NCBI GenBank assembly: GCA_043817345.1
Contig: JBDRGZ010000060.1
Span: 1 to 28,943, forward strand
From: CAYSXS01 sp043817345
GTDB lineage: Bacteria > Patescibacteriota > Patescibacteriia > UBA2196
Direction: 5' to 3'
DNA length: 28,943 bases
Of this stretch, positions 1 to 7,608 are shown in pieces (the first letter of the stretch is position 1; each line of letters begins with the position of its first letter). The translations under genes were made by a program, and so were the position numbers. The notes below the pieces were generated by a model. The model was not told the origin of the DNA. It was given only the letters and a program-made list of their open reading frames with translations, and did not search any database.

Positions 1-605
1 GGAAATTTGAATATCTTGTACATTAACAATGCTGTTGCAATAAAATATATGATAAAGAAATATGAAGGCACGACTTGCCAAGGAGAAACAATAGAATTAT
101 TTGTTTGATGTGAGAATAAAATACAAAATAAATAAATAATAAATCCAATATAGATTATGTCCAGAAGATATAGAGATTTTGTTTTTTTGTTTTTGTCATG
201 CCGAACTTGTTTCGGCATTTTACTATTTTCATTGCTTGATCCTGAAACAAGTTCAGGATGACAGTGTGGTGATTCAGGATGACAAGCGTGTTTTTTTTGC
301 AAAATAAAAATACAAATCAGTGGTACTAATAAAATAACAGCAATACTCCAGTTAAATAGTCCAATTGTATAATATATTATTGTCCCACAGATGATAATTA
401 GGGTTAAAAGGAAAACAAAACCCAATAGCCAAGAAAAACATTTATTTTTTTCAGAAAATAGGTTTTTACCAAGATAATATGAAAAAACAGATAAATATAT
501 AATTCCAAAAAGAACGCCCAAAACAACACTTTTAATTAAAAAGATGTTTAAGATGGTTACTAGGAATATAATGCCCAGAATTGGCAAAAACTTGATTTTA
601 TTCAT
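1..605 (-). CDS. Partial multi-pass membrane protein with in-frame repeat peptide (C-terminus beyond window)
   Basis: Reading the minus strand from the ATG at 605-603 gives an uninterrupted frame of 201 codons that leaves the window at its left edge, so the C-terminus is missing. It begins MNKIKFLPILGIIFLVTILN and is strongly hydrophobic, with about four membrane segments before residue 105 and two more after about residue 143. Residues about 106-137 differ completely: they read HACHPESPHCHPELVSGS and end in MPKQVRHDK. This is the translation of the palindromic repeat at 196-284, which sits in a loop between membrane segments and keeps the frame. I do not recognise the family; the following genes on the other strand include a GT-C glycosyltransferase, so an envelope role is possible but unproven. 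The open frame over 600 bases and the hydrophobic pattern support a real gene. Confidence 0.72.
   Translation of the reverse strand, partial: MNKIKFLPILGIIFLVTILNIFLIKSVVLGVLFGIIYLSVFSYYLGKNLFSEKNKCFSWLLGFVFLLTLIIICGTIIYYTIGLFNWSIAVILLVPLICIFILQKKHACHPESPHCHPELVSGSSNENSKMPKQVRHDKNKKTKSLYLLDIIYIGFIIYLFCILFSHQTNNSIVSPWQVVPSYFFIIYFIATALLMYKIFKF
196..284. repeat. Dispersed palindromic repeat copy 1, inside the partial membrane protein gene
   Basis: The copy contains TGTCATGCCGAA, then the palindrome GCCGAACTTGTTTCGGC, then CCTGAAACAAGTTCAGGATGACA, and a second short end TTCAGGATGACA. The TGTCAT / ATGACA ends match the other copies in this window. It lies wholly within an open frame on the minus strand. 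Confidence 0.85.
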
Positions 606-665
606 ATGTTTGTATATGGTTATATTAACAAAAAAAAAGAAAAAAACAAAAAAAGGAGTAAAAAA

Positions 666-839
666 ATGGAAAACAAAATAGGGGAATTGGGTCTGTTGTT
701 ACACTTAATTAGACCTGAAACCCCCGAATATGTTTTGGAGGAAATATCAAAAGGAATGAATCTTGTAAGTTGGGATTTCAGCCCTGTTAATGTCGATATT
801 AAAAGCGACATTGACAATTTTCTTCCAAAGACAAATTGA
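666..839 (+). CDS. Small 57-aa protein of unknown function
   Basis: The chosen start is the ATG at 666 because it has the best Shine-Dalgarno in the window: AAAAGGAG with GGAG at 655-658, seven bases before the ATG. An upstream in-frame ATG at 606 would add a 20-residue, almost pure Lys/Asn tail and has no ribosome site. The 57-aa product (MENKIGELGLLLHLIRPETP...) has no membrane segment, no cysteine, and a mixed N-terminal helix followed by an acidic tail. A hairpin terminator directly overlaps the stop codon, so it appears to be its own short transcription unit. Function unknown; I recognise no domain. Confidence 0.6.
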   Translation: MENKIGELGLLLHLIRPETPEYVLEEISKGMNLVSWDFSPVNVDIKSDIDNFLPKTN

Positions 840-863
840 TCCACTAACATAATGGATCTTTTT
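838..863 (+). terminator. Rho-independent terminator of the 57-aa gene
   Basis: Stem GATCCA (838-843) / TGGATC (853-858) with a 9-nt loop, followed by TTTTT. It starts within the stop codon of the small gene and separates it from the promoter of the next gene. Confidence 0.65.
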
Positions 864-891
864 GCTTTAAACTAAAATATATAGGTATAAT
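862..891 (+). promoter_or_regulatory. Promoter of the GT-C glycosyltransferase gene, leaderless type
   Basis: TTGCTT (862-867), 18-nt spacer, TATAAT (886-891). Only 8 nt separate the -10 box from the ATG at 900, so transcription would start at or within a base or two of the start codon. No Shine-Dalgarno is present. Confidence 0.6.
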
Positions 892-899
892 ATAAATAT

Positions 900-2582
900 A
901 TGCAATGGTTAAAGAAAAATAAAATAAAAGTAATTTTAGGCACTTTTTGTGTAGTTTTTTTTGTAATATATTCATATTTACCCTTATCTCAGATAATACA
1001 GAGTGATATTTCAATGGATGAGATAGGAATGAGGTTTAATACCCCTGATGAAGTAATGAATTTTCATTTTACAAATATATTTGTAGATGAGAATAAGATG
1101 TACTATATAGAGCCATATAATCTAGTAGCCAATGGAGTAGTTTTTCCTCGTTGGGCAAAACCTTTAGATGATAAAGTTACATTAGGAACTTTTCAAGGAA
1201 TAATATTAATTTATGGTTCAATAGCTAAAGTTTTTAGTAAATTTGTAATTCCATTTTTAACTCCAATATTTGCAATTATTGGAGTTTTGTTTTTTTATGG
1301 AATCGTCAGAATGATTTTTGATAAAAAAATAGCATTAATATCTGCGATATTAATGTTTATATTTCCGGGATTCATATATTATGCTTCACGCACAATGTTT
1401 CACAATGTTTTGTTTTTAAGTCTGTTGTTAGGTGGTATATATTTTCTTTTAAAACTCTTTTATGCCGAAAAGAATAAACCCAGTAAAGCTACGCCACGGG
1501 GCAAGTATATTTATTCTGTATTAACTGGATTGTTCTTTGGCTTGTCTTTAATTACACGTACATCAGAGATTGTATGGGTGTTATTGATAGTGTTAATAAT
1601 ATTAGGATTTAATTTTAAAAAAATAAAGTGGAAATATTTATTAATTAGTTTAATAATATTTATTCTTTGTTTTGTTCCGGTGTTGGCTAACAACAAAGCA
1701 ATGTATGGATCATATCTAGCTACTGGTTATTCAAGGGTAGTTAGTGAAAATTTAGAAGAGATTTCACATGCTGAACAAATTGGTTTATTTGAAGCAATGT
1801 TATTACCATTTGGATTTCATCCAAGAGTAATAGTAGCTCATTCGATATATAAATATTTTATACATTTATTCTATTTTCACATCCTGTTATTTATCCTCGG
1901 TCTAGTTTGGTTTTTTAAATCTGAAAAAACAAAAAAACAAAAAATGTATTTTTGGTTTTTTTTAATGTCTTCAATTTTCATTTTAACTTACTATGGATCT
2001 TGGTTTTTTCAAGACAGTTTAGATCCCAAATTGGTTAGTGTTGGTTCTTCCTATGTAAGATACTTTTTACCAATATATATATTTGCATTACCATTTGTTG
2101 GTTTTTTGTTTGTAAAATTGTGGGAGTTAAAGAAAAAGATATGGAATAGAGCTTTGGTTGTCGTATTAATGTTATCTATCTTATGTATTTCTTTAAATAT
2201 GATATATTCTAAAAAACCAGAATCTTTAGTGCAGATAAAGAATAATTTGTTACAATATCGTATACAGGCTAAAGATATTTTAAGTAAGACTCATCCAGAT
2301 GATATAATTTTAACAGATGTTTCAAACGATAAAGTAGTTTTTCCTGAAAGAAAACATTTAATTATTCCGCAAAACGGAGATGAATTAAAATCTGTTAAGG
2401 TATTAATAGAATTTACAGATGTTTGGTTTTTCTATCGTTCTAAGGATATTAATGTAGAATATTTTAATGAAAATAAATTTAATCCATATGGATTACAAAT
2501 AGTTGATTCTCAAGAGATTAATGCAGGAGGAATACTATTTAAAGTAATATCTGATACAGAATATTTTGCTAAAAATATATGA
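900..2582 (+). CDS. GT-C fold membrane glycosyltransferase (ArnT/PMT-like)
   Basis: A 560-aa protein with an N-terminal membrane segment (about residues 10-30), an acidic D40-E41 pair in the first outside loop (SDISMDEIGMR), and roughly ten more membrane segments ending near residue 440, then a soluble C-terminal part of about 120 residues. This is the architecture of GT-C enzymes of the ArnT/PMT_2 (GT39/GT83) type, which move a sugar from a polyprenyl-phosphate donor to an acceptor on the outer face of the membrane; the early Asp-Glu pair is the usual catalytic or metal site. The next gene overlaps it by four bases (ATGA), suggesting coupled translation and a shared role. Substrate cannot be told from sequence. 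Confidence 0.75.
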   Translation: MQWLKKNKIKVILGTFCVVFFVIYSYLPLSQIIQSDISMDEIGMRFNTPDEVMNFHFTNIFVDENKMYYIEPYNLVANGVVFPRWAKPLDDKVTLGTFQGIILIYGSIAKVFSKFVIPFLTPIFAIIGVLFFYGIVRMIFDKKIALISAILMFIFPGFIYYASRTMFHNVLFLSLLLGGIYFLLKLFYAEKNKPSKATPRGKYIYSVLTGLFFGLSLITRTSEIVWVLLIVLIILGFNFKKIKWKYLLISLIIFILCFVPVLANNKAMYGSYLATGYSRVVSENLEEISHAEQIGLFEAMLLPFGFHPRVIVAHSIYKYFIHLFYFHILLFILGLVWFFKSEKTKKQKMYFWFFLMSSIFILTYYGSWFFQDSLDPKLVSVGSSYVRYFLPIYIFALPFVGFLFVKLWELKKKIWNRALVVVLMLSILCISLNMIYSKKPESLVQIKNNLLQYRIQAKDILSKTHPDDIILTDVSNDKVVFPERKHLIIPQNGDELKSVKVLIEFTDVWFFYRSKDINVEYFNENKFNPYGLQIVDSQEINAGGILFKVISDTEYFAKNI

Positions 2583-3157
2583 AGATTTTAAGAATATTTT
2601 TAATATTAATAATATTGGTTGCCTTGATCTGGCTATTTGTTTTAGATTTTGTGCCAGGAGAAAAATTAGAAATTAATTATGATTTTTGTAATAAAGAATC
2701 AATGATTACAGAATTGTCCCCAGGAGATAGGCTGTGGCCAATTAAAAAAGTTAATAATGAATGTTTTCAAGACATTGCAGCCAGTCCAGTATATTTTGAT
2801 ATTCGTGTACCACAATATTTTAATTCAGCTGAGATAGAGGTTAAATATATTAAACCAGATAATGAAGAATTTAAGATTGGACCACAAGTTAAAAAAGATG
2901 AGTGGATATGGATGTTAGAAGATATTCAAGAAATTGAAAAAAACGGTGAATCAAAAATCGGAAAAGCAGAATTCAATTTAGAAAATATTTATCAAAATAG
3001 CTCAGTTATGCGTTGGTTGATCTCTGCATCTACAGTTGAAGAAAACAAACAAGTAATTTCTATAAGTAATATTAAAATTGTTTTGTATAAAGACAGGTTA
3101 AGTGTAGATAATCTTTTGCAGCAGATTAAAAGTTATGTGAAGAAAATAATTAGATAA
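2579..3157 (+). CDS. Single-pass membrane protein coupled to the GT-C enzyme
   Basis: A 192-aa protein with an N-terminal hydrophobic segment (residues about 3-24, RIFLILIILVALIWLFVLDF) and an outside domain rich in beta-prone sequence. Two cysteines (in YDFCNKE and NNECFQD) lie about 25 residues apart and could form a disulphide outside the cell. The start ATG overlaps the stop of the upstream glycosyltransferase (ATATGA), so the two are almost surely co-translated. It may be an accessory subunit of that enzyme. No family recognised. Confidence 0.7.
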   Translation: MKILRIFLILIILVALIWLFVLDFVPGEKLEINYDFCNKESMITELSPGDRLWPIKKVNNECFQDIAASPVYFDIRVPQYFNSAEIEVKYIKPDNEEFKIGPQVKKDEWIWMLEDIQEIEKNGESKIGKAEFNLENIYQNSSVMRWLISASTVEENKQVISISNIKIVLYKDRLSVDNLLQQIKSYVKKIIR

Positions 3158-3161
3158 ATTA

Positions 3162-3308
3162 TTCTAATTAACCTAATTACTCTAATTATTCTAGATAATA
3201 ACTAAACCCAAATAAACTAAAAATAAAAAATGTTTTGAAAATTGGTTATTGGGTATTAGGGTTTATTTAGGTCAATTAGTATAATTAGAATAATTAGTAT
3301 AATTCTTT
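3162..3308. repeat. Inverted pair of 9-bp tandem arrays in an intergenic palindrome
   Basis: Left array 3162-3197 has four 9-nt units (TTCTAATTA, ACCTAATTA, CTCTAATTA, TTCTAGATA). Right array 3273-3308 has the reverse-complement type (CAATTAGTA, TAATTAGAA, TAATTAGTA, TAATTCTTT). Between them are AAATAAAC (3210-3217) and GTTTATTT (3261-3268). The whole gap between genes could fold as a long imperfect hairpin, and the right array creates TATAAT boxes at 3280-3285 and 3298-3303 just before the ATG at 3309. Confidence 0.7.
3298..3303 (+). promoter_or_regulatory. -10 box in front of the 63-aa gene
   Basis: TATAAT lies 5 nt before the ATG at 3309, within the 9-bp tandem array. No convincing -35 box was found. 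If used, the mRNA would start at about the first codon. Confidence 0.4.
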
Positions 3309-3500
3309 ATGTATAATATTTTTAAATTAATTTTTATATTCAGTTTAATTGCTTTTTTAATATTTTTTGGATTAGAATTAATCAAAGAAGGTTTTGTTTC
3401 TAATCATTTTGATTTGAATATTCTTTTGATATTTATATTCATTTTTGGGTTTATATTATTAATAACTAAACTTTCACAAAACAAAGTGGAAGAAGAATAA
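3309..3500 (+). CDS. Small 63-aa membrane protein
   Basis: Two hydrophobic segments (residues about 4-25 and 36-56) joined by a short polar loop, with a Lys/Glu-rich C-terminal end. There is no recognisable family motif. The stop is four bases before the HIT gene, so the two probably share an mRNA. Function unknown; the frame is plausible because of its position and clear two-TM pattern. Confidence 0.6.
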   Translation: MYNIFKLIFIFSLIAFLIFFGLELIKEGFVSNHFDLNILLIFIFIFGFILLITKLSQNKVEEE

Positions 3501-3504
3501 ATAT

Positions 3505-3912
3505 ATGGACTGTATATTTTGTAAAATCATTAATCAAGAGATTCCATCTCATAAAGTTTATGAAGACGAGAGCGTTTATGCTTTTTTAGATATTAATCCA
3601 TCAACCAAAGGACATACAGTTGTTATTCCTAAAAAACACTTAGAAACTTTGATGGATTTACCAGATAATGATGTTAATAACCTTTTTCTAGCAGTTAAAA
3701 AAATTAGTCAACACTTAGAGAAGACATTAGAACCAGCAGGTTTAAATATTGGTATAAATATGCGTAAATATGCTGGTCAAGTAGTTGATCATCTGCATAT
3801 ACACATTTTACCTCGTTTTGAAGGGGATAATGGTGGCTCTATTCATTCTATTGTTAATAACCCACCAGAAGAGGATTTAAAAGATATTTTAGAGAAAATA
3901 AAGGTGGATTAG
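3505..3912 (+). CDS. HIT family nucleotide-binding hydrolase (HINT-like)
   Basis: A 135-aa protein that covers the full histidine-triad fold. It opens with the typical MDCIFCKIINQEIPS and has HTVVIPKKH in the middle and the catalytic triad HLHIH followed by ILPRF, with H96, H98 and H100 as the triad and H98 the expected nucleophile. Members hydrolyse nucleoside phosphoramidates or related AMP conjugates in the cytoplasm. Cysteines C3 and C6 resemble the zinc-site half seen in many bacterial HINT proteins. It ends the rightward unit just before a strong terminator. Confidence 0.93.
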   Translation: MDCIFCKIINQEIPSHKVYEDESVYAFLDINPSTKGHTVVIPKKHLETLMDLPDNDVNNLFLAVKKISQHLEKTLEPAGLNIGINMRKYAGQVVDHLHIHILPRFEGDNGGSIHSIVNNPPEEDLKDILEKIKVD

Positions 3913-3921
3913 TAGAATATC

Positions 3922-3953
3922 AAAAAACAGAGCTTAATCAAGCTCTGTTTTTT
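3922..3953. terminator. Strong bidirectional terminator between convergent genes
   Basis: A perfect 14-bp stem AAAAAACAGAGCTT (3922-3935) / AAGCTCTGTTTTTT (3940-3953) with a 4-nt AATC loop. Runs of A and T at both ends let it work for the HIT gene (+) and the PEGA gene (-). Confidence 0.9.
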
Positions 3954-3964
3954 AATTAATATAT

Positions 3965-5314
3965 TTATTGTATCTCGCTTTGATAAATACCTTTTTCTGT
4001 TAGCCAAAACAACATATTGCCATCTTTGTTTAAAAAAGCTTTTTCACTGTTTTTAATCTTCTCATATTTAATCACATTATTATCATCACTTACAACTTCT
4101 GTAATGTGTAAACCTTGGTTTGTTAAGAATATTAGATGAGTATCAAATGTAAACCAAAGTGAGTGATTTATTTTTGTACCTAATCTTGTGATCAGGTTTT
4201 TTGTGTATTTATCATCTCTTTTTTGCCAAGTCCATATCTCATAGTCATTAGCAAATAATAATGAATCTATATCCTCATGCCATGCTAAGTATTTAACTTC
4301 AGGGATAATGATTTTTTTGTCTAGGAATATTTTTGTATCAGGATCAAAGATATATAATATTTGATGTTTTTCATCAATTAAGTTTAATATATTATTTGGT
4401 GCTGGATAAAATGTATATGTAGATGAAAAAGGTAGTGTGCTTAATATTTCTGAGTTATCTGGGTTAGAAAGACGTGTCTGAATAAGCTCTAGGTTATTAG
4501 AACTATTTTTAATATAGAATAAATCATTATTATCAATATAGAAACTAATAATATCATCTTTAATTAAAGTCGATTTGCTAGGCACAATACTATTAATTTT
4601 TTCTAATCCATTGTCAGATAAAGCATAAAAGATATCTGAATTATCTGGATCAAATACTGGGTTATTGATCTTTAAATCTATAAACTTAGATAAGTTTATT
4701 GTTTCTTTACTATTTATGTCTATAATCAACCAACTATTTTTATTTTCTATTAAAACTTTTTCTAAGCTTGGGCTTAGAAAAATATTTTCAGGATTTACAT
4801 CAAGGTTTGTTATCGTTTGGGTTGTTGGAAAACCAGAAGAGTCTAGATCTTTTGAGTCTAAAATCTGTAATTGTATCTCTTCTTCATATTTTGTTATTAA
4901 TGCAATTTCGTTATTTTCCATCTCAGAACATTTTAATATGTCTTTACTAGAAAGATTAATGGTTGGTAAGTCTTGTTTAAATAACCGTACATATTGGGCA
5001 AAGGTTGTGATAGATGGATATATATTTAATTTTTTGATCCAAGGAATATATCCTTCTTTAGTAACCTTTACTTCATATTCGTTTGGCAAAAGGTTTTTAA
5101 TACGTACAGATGTTTCTTGACCATAAAATTTATTATTTAAATATACATCAGAATTTTTAGGTTTAACTTCCAAAAACAAAACACCTGTCTTTTGCCAGGA
5201 TCTATTATTCCAATCAAATTTGTATCCCTGCGCCCACATAATAACTAAGGGGGCAGTTATGAAGAATACAATGAAAAAGAAGATGTATAGTATTCTTCTG
5301 TGTACTATTGTCAT
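3965..5314 (-). CDS. PEGA-domain protein with beta-propeller-like C-terminal region
   Basis: About 449 aa. An N-terminal signal anchor (residues about 9-29, LYIFFFIVFFITAPLVIMWA) is followed by a PEGA-type domain at about 43-110 (LFLEVKPKNSDVYLNNKFYG, later LLPNEYEVKVTKEGY). The remaining 330 residues show repeated beta blades such as SPSLEKVLIENK, DPDNSDIFYALSDN and EDIDSLLFANDYEIWTW, resembling a TolB/WD40-like propeller. Proteins of this build are common on CPR cell surfaces and probably bind envelope polymers or proteins. I chose the second ATG (5314-5312): the first, at 5320, lies inside the region between the -10 box and the expected start of transcription. Confidence 0.78.
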   Translation of the reverse strand: MTIVHRRILYIFFFIVFFITAPLVIMWAQGYKFDWNNRSWQKTGVLFLEVKPKNSDVYLNNKFYGQETSVRIKNLLPNEYEVKVTKEGYIPWIKKLNIYPSITTFAQYVRLFKQDLPTINLSSKDILKCSEMENNEIALITKYEEEIQLQILDSKDLDSSGFPTTQTITNLDVNPENIFLSPSLEKVLIENKNSWLIIDINSKETINLSKFIDLKINNPVFDPDNSDIFYALSDNGLEKINSIVPSKSTLIKDDIISFYIDNNDLFYIKNSSNNLELIQTRLSNPDNSEILSTLPFSSTYTFYPAPNNILNLIDEKHQILYIFDPDTKIFLDKKIIIPEVKYLAWHEDIDSLLFANDYEIWTWQKRDDKYTKNLITRLGTKINHSLWFTFDTHLIFLTNQGLHITEVVSDDNNVIKYEKIKNSEKAFLNKDGNMLFWLTEKGIYQSEIQ

Positions 5315-5322
5315 ATGCATAT

Positions 5323-5351
5323 AATCTACCAGATTTGGTTAAAAAAATCAA
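5323..5351 (-). promoter_or_regulatory. Promoter of the PEGA protein gene, leaderless type
   Basis: On the minus strand TTGATT (5351-5346), exactly 17 nt, TAGATT (5328-5323), then 8 nt to the ATG at 5314. The spacing fits transcription starting at the start codon. Confidence 0.6.
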
Positions 5352-5372
5352 TTTTTATTTTTTTATTTTTTG

Positions 5373-5381
5373 TGTTATAAT
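5373..5381 (+). promoter_or_regulatory. Extended -10 promoter of the S41 protease gene, leaderless type
   Basis: TGT-TATAAT, with TATAAT at 5376-5381 and the ATG at 5389, a 7-nt gap. No clear -35 box, which an extended -10 can do without. No Shine-Dalgarno. Confidence 0.6.
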
Positions 5382-5388
5382 TTAATAA

Positions 5389-6681
5389 ATGAGTTATCCA
5401 GACTTACAATATCAAAACTATGGCGTTCAGCCTAAAAAAAGCAAGATGTACAAAATCTTTGTTCTTTTTTTAATTATCATAGCTATAGTTATTGTTTTTA
5501 GTTTTGGGCGTTCAGTTGGTCGTAGAGAAGGAAATGTAACTGTTGTTACAGAAACAACAAATGAAGAATATGGTAAAGTTGTTGATAAAGGAAAAGAATT
5601 ACCAGATTTTTTCAAAAAAGATGTTAATTTTTCAATCTATTGGAGAGTTTGGAATAAAATTCAATCTGAGTTTATAGATCGTCCTGTTCCAGAACCTAAA
5701 CTTTTTTATGGGTCATTAATAGGTTTAGCAACTTCACTAGGAGACCCATATACAGTATTTCTTGAACCAAAAATATCTCAAGAGTTTCAAGAAGAATTAA
5801 AAGGTAGATTTGAAGGTATTGGATGTGAAATCGGTATTCGTGATAGTCGTTTAATTGCTGTATCTCCATTACCAGAATCTCCAGCTGAGCAAGCTGGGTT
5901 AAAACCAGGCGATAGAATATTCTTTATTGATGATTATGATACAACAGGAATTTCAATTGAGGAAGCTGTTAATAGAATAAGAGGGGAAAAGGGAACTAAA
6001 GTTGTTTTAACTGTATTAAGGAACGGAGAAGCTGAATACAGGAAGATTGGTATTACTAGAGATACAATTAAAATCATATCAGCTTCATGGACAATGAAAG
6101 AAAAAGATGATAAAAAGATTGTAGTTATTGAATTAACACATTTTAATCAAGATACAAATGCAAGACTGATTAAAGCCATTAATGAAATCATATTAGCTAA
6201 TCCAGATGGTCTAGTTCTTGATTTGCGTGGTAACCCGGGTGGATATATTAACCAGGCTGTAGATGTTGCTTCTCATTGGGTAAATAATGGAGAAGTTGTT
6301 GTAAGTGAAGATTATGGTGAAGATGATGTTAATAGACATCTTGCTAATGGATCGTCAGAATTAAAAGATTTTCAAACTGTAGTTTTAATTAACAGAGGTT
6401 CAGCTTCTGCTTCAGAAATTGTTGCTGGCGCATTACAAGATTATGATCTGGCTAAAATAATTGGTAGTCAAAGTTTTGGTAAAGGGTCTGTGCAGGCTTT
6501 AGAGGAATTTGAAGATGGATCTTCATTAAAACTTACAGTTGCTCGTTGGTTAACTCCAGATAATCATCAAATTGATGGTCAAGGCGTTACGCCCGATGAA
6601 GAAGTTGAATTAACAGAAGAGGATTGGAACGAAGGAAGGGACCCTCAGTTAGAAAGAGCATTAGAAATTTTATCACAATAA
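5389..6681 (+). CDS. S41 family C-terminal processing peptidase with PDZ domain (CtpA-like)
   Basis: A 430-aa protein: short cytoplasmic tail, one membrane anchor at about 21-39, then an outside part with a PDZ domain at about 135-225 (SPAEQAGLKPGDRIFFIDD) and the S41 core. LRGNPGG and NRGSASASEIVAGALQDY are hallmark motifs. Ser340 and Lys365 (in SFGKGSVQ) have the 25-residue spacing of the known Ser/Lys catalytic dyad. Such enzymes trim or degrade envelope proteins from exposed C-termini. It is full length for the family and divergent from the PEGA gene with separate promoters in the 74-base gap. Regulation beyond that is not visible. Confidence 0.95.
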   Translation: MSYPDLQYQNYGVQPKKSKMYKIFVLFLIIIAIVIVFSFGRSVGRREGNVTVVTETTNEEYGKVVDKGKELPDFFKKDVNFSIYWRVWNKIQSEFIDRPVPEPKLFYGSLIGLATSLGDPYTVFLEPKISQEFQEELKGRFEGIGCEIGIRDSRLIAVSPLPESPAEQAGLKPGDRIFFIDDYDTTGISIEEAVNRIRGEKGTKVVLTVLRNGEAEYRKIGITRDTIKIISASWTMKEKDDKKIVVIELTHFNQDTNARLIKAINEIILANPDGLVLDLRGNPGGYINQAVDVASHWVNNGEVVVSEDYGEDDVNRHLANGSSELKDFQTVVLINRGSASASEIVAGALQDYDLAKIIGSQSFGKGSVQALEEFEDGSSLKLTVARWLTPDNHQIDGQGVTPDEEVELTEEDWNEGRDPQLERALEILSQ

Positions 6682-6777
6682 TTCACCCAACGCAACACAT
6701 CGTGAGAAATATCTAAAAACCTTCTACGGTAAAATGTTTTTAAAAAATAGACTCAAATCTTATTTGACGGGGTAAAT

Positions 6778-7209
6778 ATGCAAATAATTTTACTTAAAAA
6801 TGTAGATAAACTAGGCAAGAGGGGGGAAATTAAGCAGGTGTCAGATGGGCACGCTCTTAATTTTTTGATTCCTCAAAAATTAGCTACAACAGCAACTCCA
6901 GAAAAAATTAAAGCATTAGAAGTGATAGAAAAAACTAAAAACAAAAAAGAAGATAAAGTTAAAAGTGAATTACACAAGATTGACAACAAAAGTATTAATA
7001 TTGAAAAGGAGGCTTCTGATAAAGGCAAACTTTTTGCTGCCATATCAGATAAAGAAATAGTAGAATTAATAAAAAAGAAATATAATGTGGATTTAAAACA
7101 ATATAAGTTTAAGATATCAGATCACCCTAAAGAGGTTGGGGATCATAGACTCAAAATCACTGTCTCTGGACAAGAAGTCACTATCGCTATCAATATCTCT
7201 AAAAAATAG
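6778..7209 (+). CDS. rplI: Ribosomal protein bL9
   Basis: A 143-aa protein with the two-domain bL9 layout: N-terminal domain MQIILLKNVDKLGKRGEIKQ...GHALNFLIPQKLA, a long Lys/Glu helix at about 42-75, and a C-terminal rRNA-binding domain ending GDHRLKITVSGQEVTIAINI. It belongs to the large ribosomal subunit. A GGGG run 6 bases upstream of the ATG may serve as the ribosome site. bL9 is reported missing from some CPR lineages, so its presence is a weak lineage marker. Its last three codons and 3' region form one copy of the repeat shared with rpmA. Confidence 0.96.
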   Translation: MQIILLKNVDKLGKRGEIKQVSDGHALNFLIPQKLATTATPEKIKALEVIEKTKNKKEDKVKSELHKIDNKSINIEKEASDKGKLFAAISDKEIVELIKKKYNVDLKQYKFKISDHPKEVGDHRLKITVSGQEVTIAINISKK

Positions 7210-7250
7210 TGCTTTGCAATATTTTTAGCATTCGCTCAAAAATAAAAATT
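7201..7250 (+). repeat. 50-bp 3'-end repeat, copy at rplI
   Basis: Begins AAAAAATAGT, covering the last Lys codons and stop of rplI, and contains GCATTCGCTCAAAAATAAAA. It matches the inverted copy at 7731-7780 at about 45 of 50 positions. Confidence 0.85.
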
Positions 7251-7261
7251 ATGGGGCAACA

Positions 7262-7567
7262 ATGCGTTTAGGTGCTTGTCCTGCAAAATTAAATAAAGAA
7301 TCTTTAAGTTTTAAAGCATATAAGACAGATAAGATCTCTGAAAGGCACAGACATAGATATGAATTTAATAATCTATACAAAGATAGATTTGAGAAAAAAG
7401 GTTTGCGTGTTGCAGGTATAAATCCACAAAGAGATTTGGTTGAAATAGTAGAAGTTATAGATCATTCATGGATGGTAGGTGTTCAGTTTCATCCAGAGTT
7501 TAAATCCAGGCCGTTAGTACCACATCCATTGTTTAGGGAGTTTGTAAAGGCTTGTGTAAAAAGATAA
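7262..7567 (+). pseudogene. pyrG: CTP synthase C-terminal remnant
   Basis: The 101-codon frame matches only the last fifth of CTP synthase, the end of the class I glutamine amidotransferase domain: MRLGACPAKL, ISERHRHRYEFNN, LVEIVEVIDH and VGVQFHPEFKSRP are all diagnostic. The His and Glu of the glutaminase triad (in FHPEF) remain, but the nucleophile Cys, most of that domain and the whole synthetase domain are absent, against about 530-550 aa normally. Upstream lies the 50-bp repeat, not more of the gene. The preceding bases ATGGGGCAACAATG look like the family's GTM with an added pair of bases. The frame is otherwise open, so it may still be translated, but it cannot make CTP or act as a glutaminase alone. 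Confidence 0.85.
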
Positions 7568-7577
7568 TGTACAAACT

Positions 7578-7607
7578 AAAAACCGATTATTAATTAATTG
7601 GTTTTTT
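7578..7607. terminator. Bidirectional terminator between the pyrG remnant and the 26-codon ORF
   Basis: Stem AAAAACCGATTA (7578-7589) / TAATTGGTTTTT (7595-7606) with one G-T pair and a 5-nt loop, with T runs at both ends. It lies between two convergent frames. Confidence 0.75.
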
Positions 7608-7608
7608 G

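Noticed and set aside
1..108. Plus-strand open frame ending in TGA at 106-108 that might be the 3' end of an upstream gene
   Set aside because: The minus strand is open over the whole 605 bases with a clear membrane-protein pattern and a good ATG; the plus frame is short and best explained as its shadow.
606..665. Upstream ATG at 606 extending the 57-aa gene
   Set aside because: It adds a low-complexity Lys/Asn tail with no ribosome site, while the ATG at 666 has an ideal Shine-Dalgarno.
4665..5120. 151-codon plus-strand frame
   Set aside because: Lies antisense within the PEGA/propeller gene, no family pattern, no ribosome site.
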